From Alteribacillus persepolensis (lineage in GTDB: Bacteria; Bacillota; Bacilli; Bacillales; Marinococcaceae), in the NCBI RefSeq assembly GCF_900099605.1, contig NZ_FNDK01000001.1, positions 558,001 through 622,000 of the forward strand: DNA of 64,000 nt. The letters run 5' to 3'. The notes beneath the pieces were generated by a model. It did not search any database. It was not told where the DNA came from and saw only the letters and a list, made by a program, of their open reading frames with translations. Below, in pieces: positions 43,755-53,313 of the stretch. How positions within the stretch are numbered: the stretch's first letter is position 1; each line of letters begins with the position of its first letter. The position numbers and the translations under genes are program-made.

Positions 43755-45542
43755 TCAGCCTTTATCTTTTTCCAAAGGCAAGTAAAAACGAAAGGTAGTG
43801 CCTTCATTTTGTTTACTATGGACTGTAATATCACCATTGTGGCTATCGACAATATTCTTAGCAATGGCCAAACCTAAGCCTGTACCACCTTTTTCACGTG
43901 TCCGTGCCTTATCGGCCTTATAAAAACGCTCAAATACATACGGTAAATCTTCTTCTGGTATGCCTGAACCGGAATCTTCCACTTCTATGGTTAGCTGCTT
44001 TTCGGTATTGGACACGATTATTTTCACATGTCCATCCACGCTAGTATGGCGAATAGCGTTGTGAATAAGGTTGGTTAACACTTGTTCAATACGATCAGGA
44101 TCGAAGTATGCTTGACTATACTGATGTTTCTGTTCTAGCTCCAAGTCTACTGCCGCATCGTTCGCTAAACCTTGAAACTTTTTATATACTTTTTCCAGGA
44201 AGCTGGACACATCTACCCATTGTTTTTCAAGCTGAATATGACCAGCTTCCATTCTAGCTAAATCAAGCAACTCATTAACGAGCCTTCCCATCCGTCTCGA
44301 CTCATCATAAATAATTCTCCCAATTTCTTGTGTTTCTTCCTTACTTTGCGCAATATCATCAATAATTGCTTCGCTGTAGCCTTGTAACATCGAAATCGGC
44401 GTTCGCAGTTCATGAGAAACGTTGGCAATAAAATCTTTGCGCAGCTTATCGTGCTGCCTCTCTTCTGTCATGTCACGTATAACAGCTACCGTTCCTCGAA
44501 CAAACTGTTTATCATAGAGCGGTGTCATTAATACAACATACACCCGGCCTTGCACATCCATTTCAATCATTTGTTCTTTTTCCAAGGTCACTACTCGCTG
44601 AAACAATTTTTTTACTTCTTTTGGCAGGTGTTCGATTTCTGAATGGGTATCCGGTGCATGTTCATACGAATAAGCCTGTAAAAACCGATTGGCCGGGGGA
44701 TTTGTAACAACCATCGTGCCTTTTCTATCCATTGTAATAACACCGTCAGCCATGCTTGTTAAAATCCGGCTTAATTGCTCTTTTTCTTGATTTAGAGCCA
44801 TGATGTTTTGGTTTAACTCACGTCTCATTTTGTTAAATGCTATTCCTAGTTGTCCAATTTCATCATTGGTTACTACAGGAACTTTGGTTTCAAAATTACC
44901 TTTAGTCACTTCTAAAGCGAGCTCCCGCATTTTTCGAAGTGGTGCTGTTATTCTAGATGACAAAAAGACCGCAAAAAACGCAGTTAGTACAATAGCAATT
45001 CCTGCTGAAAATAAGATAATTTGCTTTGTTTCACCCGTTGTATCTTCAATAATAGACAACGATTGGTAAAGAAAAACAGATCCCGTTTCTCCTACTGCCG
45101 TCTCAAAAGGCATTCCAACGATAAATATTTCGTTATGAATCTCTTCCCCATTTTCATACGTCGGAAAATCACCATGTGTAATCACCGCTTCATTGTTGGC
45201 AACACGCGACAAGCGTTCGTCTTCTCTAAACAGTGAAAGCGGGAGGTGAACACCGGCATTGGGGCTTTCGGACTCCCACTCGCTTCCATTTTGAAACACA
45301 ACGACCGTTGTATTATATGAATCTGCGATATGCTCGACAATATTTAATGCTTCCGATGAACTGTCGTATTCTTCTAGAATGTTAACAATTCCATTAGCGT
45401 GATTGGTTAATTGTTCTTCTGCTTCCGTGATGTGAAACCTTTCAAAAAACTGAAGCAGCAATATCGTTAACACGAGCAGAACAACGAGCACCAATAACAA
45501 AATCGTCACCGATAACTTCCCGACAACACTGCGCCAGATCAT
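43755..45542 (-). CDS. resE: Sensor histidine kinase ResE
   Basis: Sensor of the ResDE system for respiration and oxygen limitation. The 595 residues have two membrane helices (about 9-30, 172-194) flanking an extracytoplasmic sensor region. HAMP, PAS, HisKA with VSHELRTPISML, and HATPase_c with GTGLGLAIAKNIV follow. Length and order match ResE. Its ATG overlaps the resD stop (TAATG). Confidence 0.93.
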   Translation of the reverse strand: MIWRSVVGKLSVTILLLVLVVLLVLTILLLQFFERFHITEAEEQLTNHANGIVNILEEYDSSSEALNIVEHIADSYNTTVVVFQNGSEWESESPNAGVHLPLSLFREDERLSRVANNEAVITHGDFPTYENGEEIHNEIFIVGMPFETAVGETGSVFLYQSLSIIEDTTGETKQIILFSAGIAIVLTAFFAVFLSSRITAPLRKMRELALEVTKGNFETKVPVVTNDEIGQLGIAFNKMRRELNQNIMALNQEKEQLSRILTSMADGVITMDRKGTMVVTNPPANRFLQAYSYEHAPDTHSEIEHLPKEVKKLFQRVVTLEKEQMIEMDVQGRVYVVLMTPLYDKQFVRGTVAVIRDMTEERQHDKLRKDFIANVSHELRTPISMLQGYSEAIIDDIAQSKEETQEIGRIIYDESRRMGRLVNELLDLARMEAGHIQLEKQWVDVSSFLEKVYKKFQGLANDAAVDLELEQKHQYSQAYFDPDRIEQVLTNLIHNAIRHTSVDGHVKIIVSNTEKQLTIEVEDSGSGIPEEDLPYVFERFYKADKARTREKGGTGLGLAIAKNIVDSHNGDITVHSKQNEGTTFRFYLPLEKDKG

Positions 45543-46261
45543 TATTCTTTCACAGCCTCAAATTTATACCCAACACCCCATACCGTTTTAATCATATCCG
45601 CCGCTTCCTGCGACACTTTGCTTAACTTTTCTCTTAAACGTTTAATGTGTGTATCAACCGTTCTCAAGTCACCAAAGAAGTCGTAATTCCATACATCTTT
45701 TAACAATTGTTCTCGTGAAAATACTTTATCCGGGGCTTGGGCTAGATAAAGGAGAAGCTCGTACTCTTTTGGTGTTAAACTAATCACTTCATCATTGGCT
45801 GTCACCCGGTGGGCATCATTGTCAATTGTAAGGTATGGAAAGACGAGCACATCTTTTGTTTGTGTGTCGGTTTGCAGGAATTTCGTCGACGAAGAGCGTC
45901 TTAACAAAGCTTTCACCCGCAAAATGACTTCTCTTGGAGAAAACGGTTTGACGATATAATCATCGGTCCCTACTTCAAACCCTTGAACTCGATTTGCTTC
46001 TTCTCCCTTTGCCGTCAACATAATGACAGGTGTCGCTTTTGATTTTCTCAACTCCTGGCACACTTCAATACCATCCATCCCAGGCATCATTAAATCAAGC
46101 AAAATGACATCATAGTCTTTATTTAACGCTAAATCAAGTGCTTTCTCACCGTTTTCTGCTTCTTCTACGATGTATTCTTCCCGCTCTAAATACATTTTTA
46201 ATAGTCTGCGGATACGCTCTTCATCATCAACCACTAAAACCGTTGCGTTCTCACTCATCAT
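45542..46261 (-). CDS. resD: Response regulator ResD
   Basis: OmpR-type regulator of anaerobic and respiratory genes. The receiver domain (about 5-118) has DDEERIRR, the phospho-Asp in DVILLDLMMPG and Lys in FSPREV; the winged-helix DNA-binding domain (about 140-235) has TVDTHIKRLREKL. The gene overlaps resE by one base and lies after resC, separated by a hairpin, consistent with a separate promoter. Confidence 0.94.
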   Translation of the reverse strand: MMSENATVLVVDDEERIRRLLKMYLEREEYIVEEAENGEKALDLALNKDYDVILLDLMMPGMDGIEVCQELRKSKATPVIMLTAKGEEANRVQGFEVGTDDYIVKPFSPREVILRVKALLRRSSSTKFLQTDTQTKDVLVFPYLTIDNDAHRVTANDEVISLTPKEYELLLYLAQAPDKVFSREQLLKDVWNYDFFGDLRTVDTHIKRLREKLSKVSQEAADMIKTVWGVGYKFEAVKE

Positions 46262-46295
46262 TTATTCCTCCTGCTGATTACTCATTTTTCACTTA

Positions 46296-46331
46296 TAAAA
46301 CAGCTGCTCCTTACCACAATGAGGAACAGCT
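46296..46331 (-). terminator. Hairpin between resC and resD
   Basis: Ten-base stem AGCTGTTCCT / AGGAGCAGCT (one G-U pair) followed by GTTTTAT on the minus strand. It may partly separate the resBC transcript from resDE. Confidence 0.6.
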
Positions 46332-46344
46332 ATTCATGTCATCG

Positions 46345-47532
46345 TTAAGCATAGGAGTGTAGACCGGCGATAACGAGATTTACAAATATTAAGTTAAACA
46401 TAATGATAGCAAATCCAATCACACACAGCCAAGCAGAACGTTCACCGTGCCAGCCTTTGGATAGACGTAAGTGCAGATAAGCAGCATAAAACAAGAACGT
46501 CACCAATGCCCATACTTCTTTTGGATCCCATCCCCAAAATCTCGTCCACGCAATCTGTGCCCAAATCATCGCAAAAATCAAACCGCCTAGTGTAAACACT
46601 GGAAAGCCTATCGCAATCGCACGATAGCTTACTTCATCCACTGTTTCGGGATGGATGCCTTTTAGCAGCGGTTGAATCGCTCCACCAATCGGCTTGCGCA
46701 AAATCAGGCGAAGTAATGCATACAATACAATACCTGCAAGTAATGACCAGAGAACCGTATTGGCATCGTCACTTCTCAGCCAAGCCGGCATGGACAGCAG
46801 CGGCTGCATTGCTCCATCCGTTAAAAGCTCTCCTTCATTAGGACCCAGTATTGGAGGGAGGTTGTACGTCATTTCTGCATCATTGCCGTTTTCATCCACA
46901 TATTGAAAAGACGCCTCATAATTTGCGATAGCAAAAATATAGCGGATAAGTACAAAGCTGACCACACTGACCAAACTATACATAATGAACTCAAGCCAAA
47001 AAACTTTTTTCCCTCTGGCGGTAAAGTCCAGAGTGCGTACAAGGTAAATTAAGCCAGCCGCAAAACCAATTGATAAGATACCTTGACCAATGGCCGTAGT
47101 GGTAACATGTATCTTTAACCAATTACTCTGCAAAGCCGGAATCAGCGGCTCTACTTCTGATGGGAAGACCGAAGCATACGCAATAATCAGCATGACAATC
47201 GGCATGGTAAACATACCTAATACATTCGTTTTGTAAATGCCATACAAAATGATAAATGCAAAGCTAAGAGCTATGCCTAAAAATGTCGTATATTCAAACA
47301 TATTACTGACCGGAGCGTGTCCAGCTGCCATCCACCTCGTCACAAAATAACCGACAGCAGACACAAAGCCGATAATGGTTGTAATAAAACCGAAGGTGCC
47401 CCAGCGGTTGCCAGACATATCTCCTTGTTTGTTACGCCACTTTTTCCCTGTTACAGAAACAGTAAAAAAAATCGTTGCTAGTAAATACATAAAGAAGGTG
47501 ATTAGTAATAAGTTTCCGCTCAGCGTTTCCAT
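46345..47532 (-). CDS. resC: Cytochrome c biogenesis protein ResC (CcsB/CcsA type)
   Basis: Heme handling and delivery for cytochrome c maturation (system II). The 395 residues form about eight helices and include the Trp-rich motif [13 protein letters not shown] of the CcsA heme-handling family, flanked by conserved histidines. It lies six bases downstream of resB. It partners ResB in the membrane. Confidence 0.93.
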   Translation of the reverse strand: METLSGNLLLITFFMYLLATIFFTVSVTGKKWRNKQGDMSGNRWGTFGFITTIIGFVSAVGYFVTRWMAAGHAPVSNMFEYTTFLGIALSFAFIILYGIYKTNVLGMFTMPIVMLIIAYASVFPSEVEPLIPALQSNWLKIHVTTTAIGQGILSIGFAAGLIYLVRTLDFTARGKKVFWLEFIMYSLVSVVSFVLIRYIFAIANYEASFQYVDENGNDAEMTYNLPPILGPNEGELLTDGAMQPLLSMPAWLRSDDANTVLWSLLAGIVLYALLRLILRKPIGGAIQPLLKGIHPETVDEVSYRAIAIGFPVFTLGGLIFAMIWAQIAWTRFWGWDPKEVWALVTFLFYAAYLHLRLSKGWHGERSAWLCVIGFAIIMFNLIFVNLVIAGLHSYA

Positions 47533-47538
47533 ACCTCG

Positions 47539-49179
47539 TCATCCCTTTCCTTCGCTTTCCTTATCGTTCTTTTGTTTCAACTTATCTTCTGGCATGACTA
47601 ACCCAGTTTCGTCAGATAAGGATTGGAAGTCTTTCCTTAAAGATTCCCAATGTTTATTGGCATGGCCAGCTATCCACACGTCCTTGTCTTTTTGTTTTAT
47701 CCAAATACGACGGTGTGACCAATAGGAACCTTGAATCAAACCAATCATAAAGATAGAGGCCCCTACAATAATAAACGGCAGCGTTAAATCTTTTCGAACC
47801 GTCAAGGCAGTTACATTCTTCGTATTCACATCACGAAAGCTCATTTGATAGTCATTTTCTTTGAACACGTCTTCGTTTCTCTGAATACCTACAAAGCTGT
47901 ATTCTCCATCAGGATGCTCTGGTGAAAACATTTGAAAAATAAACGCAGGGTTGTCCGGTATGCTTGAGGTAGTTGATGGCTCCCCATCATCATTGAATTC
48001 AAAATTTGGAAAATACGAATCAATGACCACCTTATAACCATCACCAAGGTCATACTCATCTTTTGGATCAAACAAATCTATTTCAATGGTGTCAATGCTC
48101 TCACCTGTTTCACGATTATCGAGCGAAAAAGTCATAGTATTTAATTCATTTAATTTATAATCAAGCTGATACAAAGCAAAGTTATCAAAACGAAGCGGGT
48201 GGTTGACACGTATGTCTTCTTCCTTTACTTCCTCTAATTCTGGCGTTGTCCCTACTACGCTTGTGTCCGCTCTTTTATATAATACAGCATCCGTTTGGAA
48301 ATTTTTCACTGTCGGGCCGCCTGCTCGTTCTAAAGCTTCTTGAAACGTTTCATCATTTTCATCATACAACTCTACGATAAACCGTTCATTTTCAATAAAG
48401 TATTGGCCATCCGTTCCAGGAATAACTTCGGTTTCTCCTTCTCTTACCCAAACAATGTCATCCACATACATCCCTGGGAAAAACCGAAGCATAGCCCCGG
48501 TTAAAAAGATAACCAAGCCTAAATGATTAACATAAGGCCCCCATCTGGAAAAGCGTCCTTTTTCCGCTAACAGGCTGCCGTTTTCTTCCCGGATATTGTA
48601 ACGTTTCCCTTTAAGCACCGCTTTCGCTTTATCAAGCGTATTGTCTGCATCCCGAACAGTCGTATGGCCAAATAAACGCTGCCTTTTTAAAAATGCTTCG
48701 TTTCGCGGTACCCGCTGATTTTTTAATGCTTTATAAAGCGGCACCACACGGTCAATACTGGCAATGATTAAAGAAATACCGAGAGACGCAATCAGTGCCA
48801 TATACCACCATGAACCATATAAATTATGAAAACCTAACGTATAATAAATTTGACCAGCAATGCCGTATTCGTCTTTGTAGTGCTCGGCCGGATCTACCGT
48901 GTTGGGTATGTACATTTCTTGTGGAAATATAGTGCCAATGGACGAGGCAACTAATGTTAGTACAATAATCCATATTCCTACTTTTACCGAAGAGAAAAAA
49001 TTCCATATCTTATCCACCATTGATTTGTTGTACGTTTGCGATCTTCTTGCAGCACCTTCATAACGCATGTCTACCATGGACGCATTTTTTCCCTTTTCTT
49101 CCAACGGCTTGCCGCAATTCTGGCATAACTGGGTACCATACGGATTAACGTGTCCGCAGTCACATTTTATTTCGTTCAT
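47539..49179 (-). CDS. resB: Cytochrome c biogenesis protein ResB (Ccs1)
   Basis: Partner of ResC. The 546-residue protein begins with a zinc ribbon (CDCGHVNPYG...CQNC, about residues 5-24), then helices near 60-82, 120-140 and at 195, a large extracytoplasmic domain and a C-terminal helix. An N-terminal ribbon also occurs in Bacillus ResB. Start 49179 is behind GAGGTGTTCTT; the longer frame from 49200 is less likely. The thioredoxin gene resA, which normally precedes it, is absent. Confidence 0.92.
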   Translation of the reverse strand: MNEIKCDCGHVNPYGTQLCQNCGKPLEEKGKNASMVDMRYEGAARRSQTYNKSMVDKIWNFFSSVKVGIWIIVLTLVASSIGTIFPQEMYIPNTVDPAEHYKDEYGIAGQIYYTLGFHNLYGSWWYMALIASLGISLIIASIDRVVPLYKALKNQRVPRNEAFLKRQRLFGHTTVRDADNTLDKAKAVLKGKRYNIREENGSLLAEKGRFSRWGPYVNHLGLVIFLTGAMLRFFPGMYVDDIVWVREGETEVIPGTDGQYFIENERFIVELYDENDETFQEALERAGGPTVKNFQTDAVLYKRADTSVVGTTPELEEVKEEDIRVNHPLRFDNFALYQLDYKLNELNTMTFSLDNRETGESIDTIEIDLFDPKDEYDLGDGYKVVIDSYFPNFEFNDDGEPSTTSSIPDNPAFIFQMFSPEHPDGEYSFVGIQRNEDVFKENDYQMSFRDVNTKNVTALTVRKDLTLPFIIVGASIFMIGLIQGSYWSHRRIWIKQKDKDVWIAGHANKHWESLRKDFQSLSDETGLVMPEDKLKQKNDKESEGKG

Positions 49180-49402
49180 AAGAACACCTCGATAAGACAA
49201 AGCAATGACAATTTCCAGCAGCAGCCCAAATTTCTCTCCTATATTTAAAAATACTTACAGCTGTGCCGCTCTCGCATTGTTTTAAATGTCATTTTTCGAT
49301 TGTAAATTGTATGAGCCTCTCATTTTTGTCCTAAATAAGAATCCGCTCATCACTTATTATAACGCCATGATACCGGTTCATATAGATGTCGTTTTATGAA
49401 AC

Positions 49403-50125
49403 TTATGTGACAGCACTTTCTTTCAGTTTCTTCACTTCAAAAGGTTTTAGTACGCGCTTTTCTCCTGGCTTTAAATGACCCAGTGTCAAATAGCCGTACT
49501 TTTCACGCTTCAGCTTCTTTACAGGATGACCAGCTGCTTCAAACATTTTTCGAACCTGCTGGTTTCGCCCTTCGTGGATAACGATTTCGATAATAGAAGC
49601 GTCCGCTTTTTTATTCGCTGATTTTACCCTTACTTGTGCTGGAGCTGTCTTTTTGCCATCGATATGAATGCCGCGCTGTAATTTTTGCAGCGTTTCTTTA
49701 CTAGGTTTTCCTTTAACTTTTGCGATGTACGTTTTAAGAACTTTACTTTTTGGATGCATCATCACATTTGCAAACTCACCGTCATTTGTAAGCAGCAAAA
49801 GTCCAGAAGTGTCGTAATCGAGACGTCCAACTGGAAATATTCTTTCCTCGACTTCTTCAAAAAAGTCAGTTACTACTTTCCTGCCTTTATCATCTTTAAC
49901 AGCAGAAATGACTTGCTTTGGTTTGTAAAACAAAAAATACACTGGTTCCTCTTTATCAATCGGAACACCATCCACCTCAATCGTGTCTTTTTGAGGCGAG
50001 ACTTTCGTTCCCAGCTCCCTTACCGTTTCCTTGTTTACTGTCACTCTGCCTTCTTCAATTAACTTTTCTGCTTTGCGCCTGGATGTCACTCCAGCATGTG
50101 CAATCACTTTTTGTAGTCGTTCCAA
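49403..50125 (-). CDS. rluB: 23S rRNA pseudouridine synthase RluB
   Basis: Modifies U2605 (E. coli numbering) of 23S rRNA. The 240 residues have an N-terminal S4 RNA-binding domain (about 1-60; RLQKVIAHAGVTSRRKAEKLI) and the catalytic GRLDYDTSGLLLLTND. The start is TTG at 50125 after GAGGTGAAAAGCA. Followed, after a 220-base gap, directly by resB. Confidence 0.94.
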   Translation of the reverse strand: MERLQKVIAHAGVTSRRKAEKLIEEGRVTVNKETVRELGTKVSPQKDTIEVDGVPIDKEEPVYFLFYKPKQVISAVKDDKGRKVVTDFFEEVEERIFPVGRLDYDTSGLLLLTNDGEFANVMMHPKSKVLKTYIAKVKGKPSKETLQKLQRGIHIDGKKTAPAQVRVKSANKKADASIIEIVIHEGRNQQVRKMFEAAGHPVKKLKREKYGYLTLGHLKPGEKRVLKPFEVKKLKESAVT

Positions 50126-50330
50126 TGCTTTTCACCTCATTGTCCATCATACCCATCCACGTCTGTTTTCACAAGCGTTTAACCAGGAGAAGTTGGTATA
50201 GAAAAAATTCAGATATTTTATGCAAACAAAGCGCAGGCATCTTGCTCACGAACCGAAGGAATCTCAAGCGAGCAGGCGCTTGCACTAGACCATGCAAACG
50301 CCACACTTTTACCCTTTCTCCCGCTGTAAG

Positions 50331-50364
50331 AAAAACGGTGGTTGAGAACCTACTCAACCACCGT
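50331..50364 (-). terminator. Terminator downstream of spmB
   Basis: Perfect 12-bp stem ACGGTGGTTGAG / CTCAACCACCGT (50335-50346, 50353-50364) with a TTTTTCTT tail on the minus strand. Confidence 0.8.
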
Positions 50365-50365
50365 C

Positions 50366-50560
50366 CTTGTCACCGTAGAAGTTGCTGTTTGAAACGCATC
50401 TGCTGCAGACGGGGCGCTTTCCGCGGACGTGCCCGCGGAACGTGACGTATGTTGACGGAGCAACGATAGACATTCCTGTGATAAATAAATAATCCGAACT
50501 GATTTTTCATAAATCGTTCGGATTATTATATAGTTCCTATACTTGTGTCCCAGCCTCTTT
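50366..50560. mobile_element. Second, shorter copy of the MITE-like repeat
   Basis: From 50429 the sequence matches 32152-32285: GTGCCCGCGGAACG, ACGTATGTTGACGGAGCAA, the AATAATCCGAACTGATTT hairpin and a CCTATACTTGTGTCCCAGCC end. The left part (50366-50428) is not obviously shared; no left terminal repeat was found, so this copy looks truncated. It abuts the spmB stop codon (TAAAGAGGCTGGG), the same situation as at pduO. Confidence 0.7.
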
Positions 50561-51092
50561 ACATACCAAAAACAATCGTTACGATTACAATAGAAGCCGC
50601 AATCCCTGCTGCATCCGCCAAAAGTCCAACCTTCAACGCGTCTCCCATATACTTAATACCCGCCGCCCCGAAATAAACCGTTAAGACGTACAATGTCGTA
50701 TCCGTACTTCCCTGCATCGTCGAAGCTAACCTGCCAATAAAAGAATCGGGGCCGTGTTCGCGAATTAAATCTGTTGTCATTCCTAATGCACCTGCACCAG
50801 AAATGGGACGAATAACAGCAAGTGGAACGATATCTGCCGGCACACCAATTAAAATAAGGAACGGTTTTAATGCTTCCAGCAAAAGTTCCATTGCACCAGA
50901 AGCACGGAAAACCGAAATAGCAACCATCATTCCTACTAAATACGGTATTAATGATACAGCAAGCTGAAATCCATCTTTTCCGCCTTCTACAAAACTATCA
51001 TATGCAGGCACCCTTTTCACCGAAGCATGAAGCAGGATGATTAACAACAAAACTGGCAGAATCCATAACGACACTGTGCTCATCCAACTCAT
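50559..51092 (-). CDS. spmB: Spore maturation protein SpmB
   Basis: A 177-residue membrane protein of the nucleoside-recognition/Spm family with a Gly-rich GAGALGMTTDLIREHGPDS block. With SpmA it promotes spore core dehydration and heat resistance. The start at 51092 follows AAAGGATAAAA; the frame extends 25 codons further upstream into spmA. It is third in dacB-spmA-spmB. Confidence 0.93.
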   Translation of the reverse strand: MSWMSTVSLWILPVLLLIILLHASVKRVPAYDSFVEGGKDGFQLAVSLIPYLVGMMVAISVFRASGAMELLLEALKPFLILIGVPADIVPLAVIRPISGAGALGMTTDLIREHGPDSFIGRLASTMQGSTDTTLYVLTVYFGAAGIKYMGDALKVGLLADAAGIAASIVIVTIVFGM

Positions 51093-51094
51093 TT

Positions 51095-51688
51095 TTATCC
51101 TTTCCTTTTCTTTTGTTTTCGATAATAAAAATAACGGTCTATGCATATCGCTGCAATCGTCGAACAAGCTGTAGCTGCAATAGTTGTCCCAACAATTTCG
51201 GCTGGATTGGCGGAGTTATAGTTCATTCTAATAGCAATAACAGTCGTCGGAATAAGCGTTAAACTCGCTGTATTTAAAGCCATAAGTGTAACCATCGGCC
51301 TGCTTGCTTCCTCGCTGTCGTTGTTCAGCTGCCTTAATTCCTTCATCGCTTTAATTCCCATTGGTGTCGCAGCATTTCCCAGTCCCATCAAATTGGCTGT
51401 CATATTTGACATAATATAGCCCATGGCCGGATGTTTAGGAGGAACATCTGGAAAGAGCCGTACAGCTACTGGCTTTAACAGTCGTGTAAATATATCCATC
51501 AACCCGCTTTTTTTTGCAATATTCATCATGCCCAGCCAAAACACCATAATACTGATAAGACCAAAACACAGCGCCACTGCTTCTTCTGCTCCATTAAAAA
51601 TCGCTTCAGACACGTCTTCCATGCGTCCGTTAAACATCGCCGTAATGATACCGGCTGTTAACATGATTATCCAAATAGCATGGACCAT
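51095..51688 (-). CDS. spmA: Spore maturation protein SpmA
   Basis: A 197-residue membrane protein paralogous to SpmB, with GLGNAATPMGIKAMKEL. Required with SpmB for spore core dehydration in B. subtilis. It begins immediately at the dacB stop (TAAATG), behind GGAGGGTCCG, and ends two bases before spmB. Confidence 0.94.
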   Translation of the reverse strand: MVHAIWIIMLTAGIITAMFNGRMEDVSEAIFNGAEEAVALCFGLISIMVFWLGMMNIAKKSGLMDIFTRLLKPVAVRLFPDVPPKHPAMGYIMSNMTANLMGLGNAATPMGIKAMKELRQLNNDSEEASRPMVTLMALNTASLTLIPTTVIAIRMNYNSANPAEIVGTTIAATACSTIAAICIDRYFYYRKQKKRKG

Positions 51689-52816
51689 TTATACGGACCC
51701 TCCTGTCAATGTCCGTATGAATTCTCCCATCTTATGAAAAAAGCCTTCCTTTGCCGCTTGTTCTCTTTCATACATGAGGGGCATGCTGTAAATATGTTCA
51801 TCTCCGATATACCACTCTATCTTTCCAGCTGCTGTTACATTAGCGGTACCATGAAAAAAGCGATCATTTAATATGACTTTTTTTCTTATTTGCTGCTTTT
51901 CTTCTTCTTGCAGTGGGTAATACAGGGTATATGGTAAATAAAATGTGCCATCTTCAACACTTTCCACCGTAACTTCTTCCCGTTTATCTGCTAACTGTTC
52001 TTGATGAAAACTAGAAAAGCCCCATTCATACATCGTGATATGATCGTTCCAGTCTGATGGCGCATCTAAGGTAACAGCAACAAGTGACATCCCATCCTTT
52101 TCAGCAGTAGTAACAAGTGTTCTTCCAGCTGCTTTAGTATAACCGGTTTTTCCTCCTGTACAATGTTTGTACATCGACGTTAACAGCTTGTTTTTGTTTG
52201 TCCAAATCCGATCCCATCTTTCCCCTTCTTGCGGGGCGCGATACTTTTTTGTTTGTGATATCTCTTGAAACTGTTCATTTTTCATTGCATACTGCATTAA
52301 CAGTGCCATATCATAAGCAGTTGAATAATGCGAATCTCCGTCATCCAAACCATGAGGGTTCGTAAATTGCGTATTTTCCATGCCAATTTGTTCTGCTTTT
52401 TCATTCATTAAATACACAAATCCATCCACACTGCCTCCAACATGTTCAGCAATAGCTACAGCAGCGTCATTTCCAGATCTCATCATTAAGCCATACGTTA
52501 AATCTTTTAACGTAATGTTCTCACCGGGTTTTAAGTAGAGCGAAGACCCTTCAACACCAGCGGCATTGCTGCTAACTTTTACTGTTTCTTCGAACTGCCT
52601 GGATTCAACTGCCAAAATGGCGGTCATGATTTTTGTAATACTTGCTATCTTTCGTGGTTCATGTTCTTCCTTTCCAAATAATACCCGCCCGCTGTCTTGT
52701 TCAAGTAAAACTGCCGTTCGGCCTGATACACTTAGGTGGTGATCAGCATTCACTGAAGGAGGAGTGCCTGCGATAATGATAATACTTAAAACGATAAGAA
52801 TGATAAGTTTTTTCAT
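51689..52816 (-). CDS. dacB: D-alanyl-D-alanine carboxypeptidase, sporulation type (PBP5*)
   Basis: Trims stem peptides of spore cortex peptidoglycan. The 375-residue protein has a signal peptide (about 1-24), SITK active site (Ser59, Lys62), SGND, and KTG in CTGGKTGYTKAAG, and the C-terminal beta-rich tail. Its place before spmA-spmB and a sigma-E-like promoter support PBP5* rather than vegetative DacA or DacF. It is the first gene of the sporulation operon. Confidence 0.94.
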   Translation of the reverse strand: MKKLIILIVLSIIIIAGTPPSVNADHHLSVSGRTAVLLEQDSGRVLFGKEEHEPRKIASITKIMTAILAVESRQFEETVKVSSNAAGVEGSSLYLKPGENITLKDLTYGLMMRSGNDAAVAIAEHVGGSVDGFVYLMNEKAEQIGMENTQFTNPHGLDDGDSHYSTAYDMALLMQYAMKNEQFQEISQTKKYRAPQEGERWDRIWTNKNKLLTSMYKHCTGGKTGYTKAAGRTLVTTAEKDGMSLVAVTLDAPSDWNDHITMYEWGFSSFHQEQLADKREEVTVESVEDGTFYLPYTLYYPLQEEEKQQIRKKVILNDRFFHGTANVTAAGKIEWYIGDEHIYSMPLMYEREQAAKEGFFHKMGEFIRTLTGGSV

Positions 52817-52865
52817 GCGCCACCCAGCTTCCTTGTACGTATTTCTTTTCTCTAAGCTTGTTTAC

Positions 52866-52893
52866 ATTGTATGAATCCTGTTAAAGAATATGC
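52866..52893 (-). promoter_or_regulatory. Sigma-E-like promoter of dacB
   Basis: On the minus strand, a GCATATT-type -35 (52887-52893) and a perfect CATACAAT -10 (52866-52873), separated by 13 bases, one short of the usual sigma-E spacing. dacB of B. subtilis is sigma-E dependent. Confidence 0.55.
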
Positions 52894-52904
52894 TCGTACA
52901 CACT

Positions 52905-52950
52905 TGCAAAATAAAACGCCTTCCTCATGTGTCAAAGGAAGACGCGGCGT
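52905..52950 (-). terminator. Possible terminator after spoVAEb
   Basis: ACGCC...TTCC and GGAAGGCGT arms with a five-base bulge, followed by TTTTATTTT on the minus strand. Confidence 0.5.
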
Positions 52951-52962
52951 GATTCGCTTTTA

Positions 52963-53313
52963 TTATCCTTTTGGCTTGAAAATGAGTGCTGCTAAAAATG
53001 AAAATATGATCGCTGCTGAGATACCAGCACTTGTTACTTCAAATATCCCTGTAATAATCCCAACAATGCCGTGCTGCTCCGCTTCTGCCATCGCACCATG
53101 TACAAGCGAGTTACCAAAGCTTGTGATTGGAACCGTTGCACCGGCTCCGGCAAAGTCAATTAATGGCTCATACCAGCCAATACCGTCTAAGACCGCTCCT
53201 CCCACAACTAGTGCACTTAACGTGTGACCAGGCGGAAGTTTCGCTACATCTATTAATAATTGACCAATTACACAAATCAGCCCTCCAACAACAAACGCCC
53301 AAAAGTACATCAT
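52963..53313 (-). CDS. spoVAEb: Stage V sporulation protein AEb
   Basis: A 116-residue, three-helix membrane protein of the SpoVAE/AEb family, with [20 protein letters not shown]. It belongs to the channel that moves dipicolinate (Ca-DPA) into the forespore and out at germination. It starts at an ATG overlapping the spoVAD stop (ATGA) behind AAAGGGGCG. Last of spoVAC-AD-AEb. Confidence 0.93.
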   Translation of the reverse strand: MMYFWAFVVGGLICVIGQLLIDVAKLPPGHTLSALVVGGAVLDGIGWYEPLIDFAGAGATVPITSFGNSLVHGAMAEAEQHGIVGIITGIFEVTSAGISAAIIFSFLAALIFKPKG

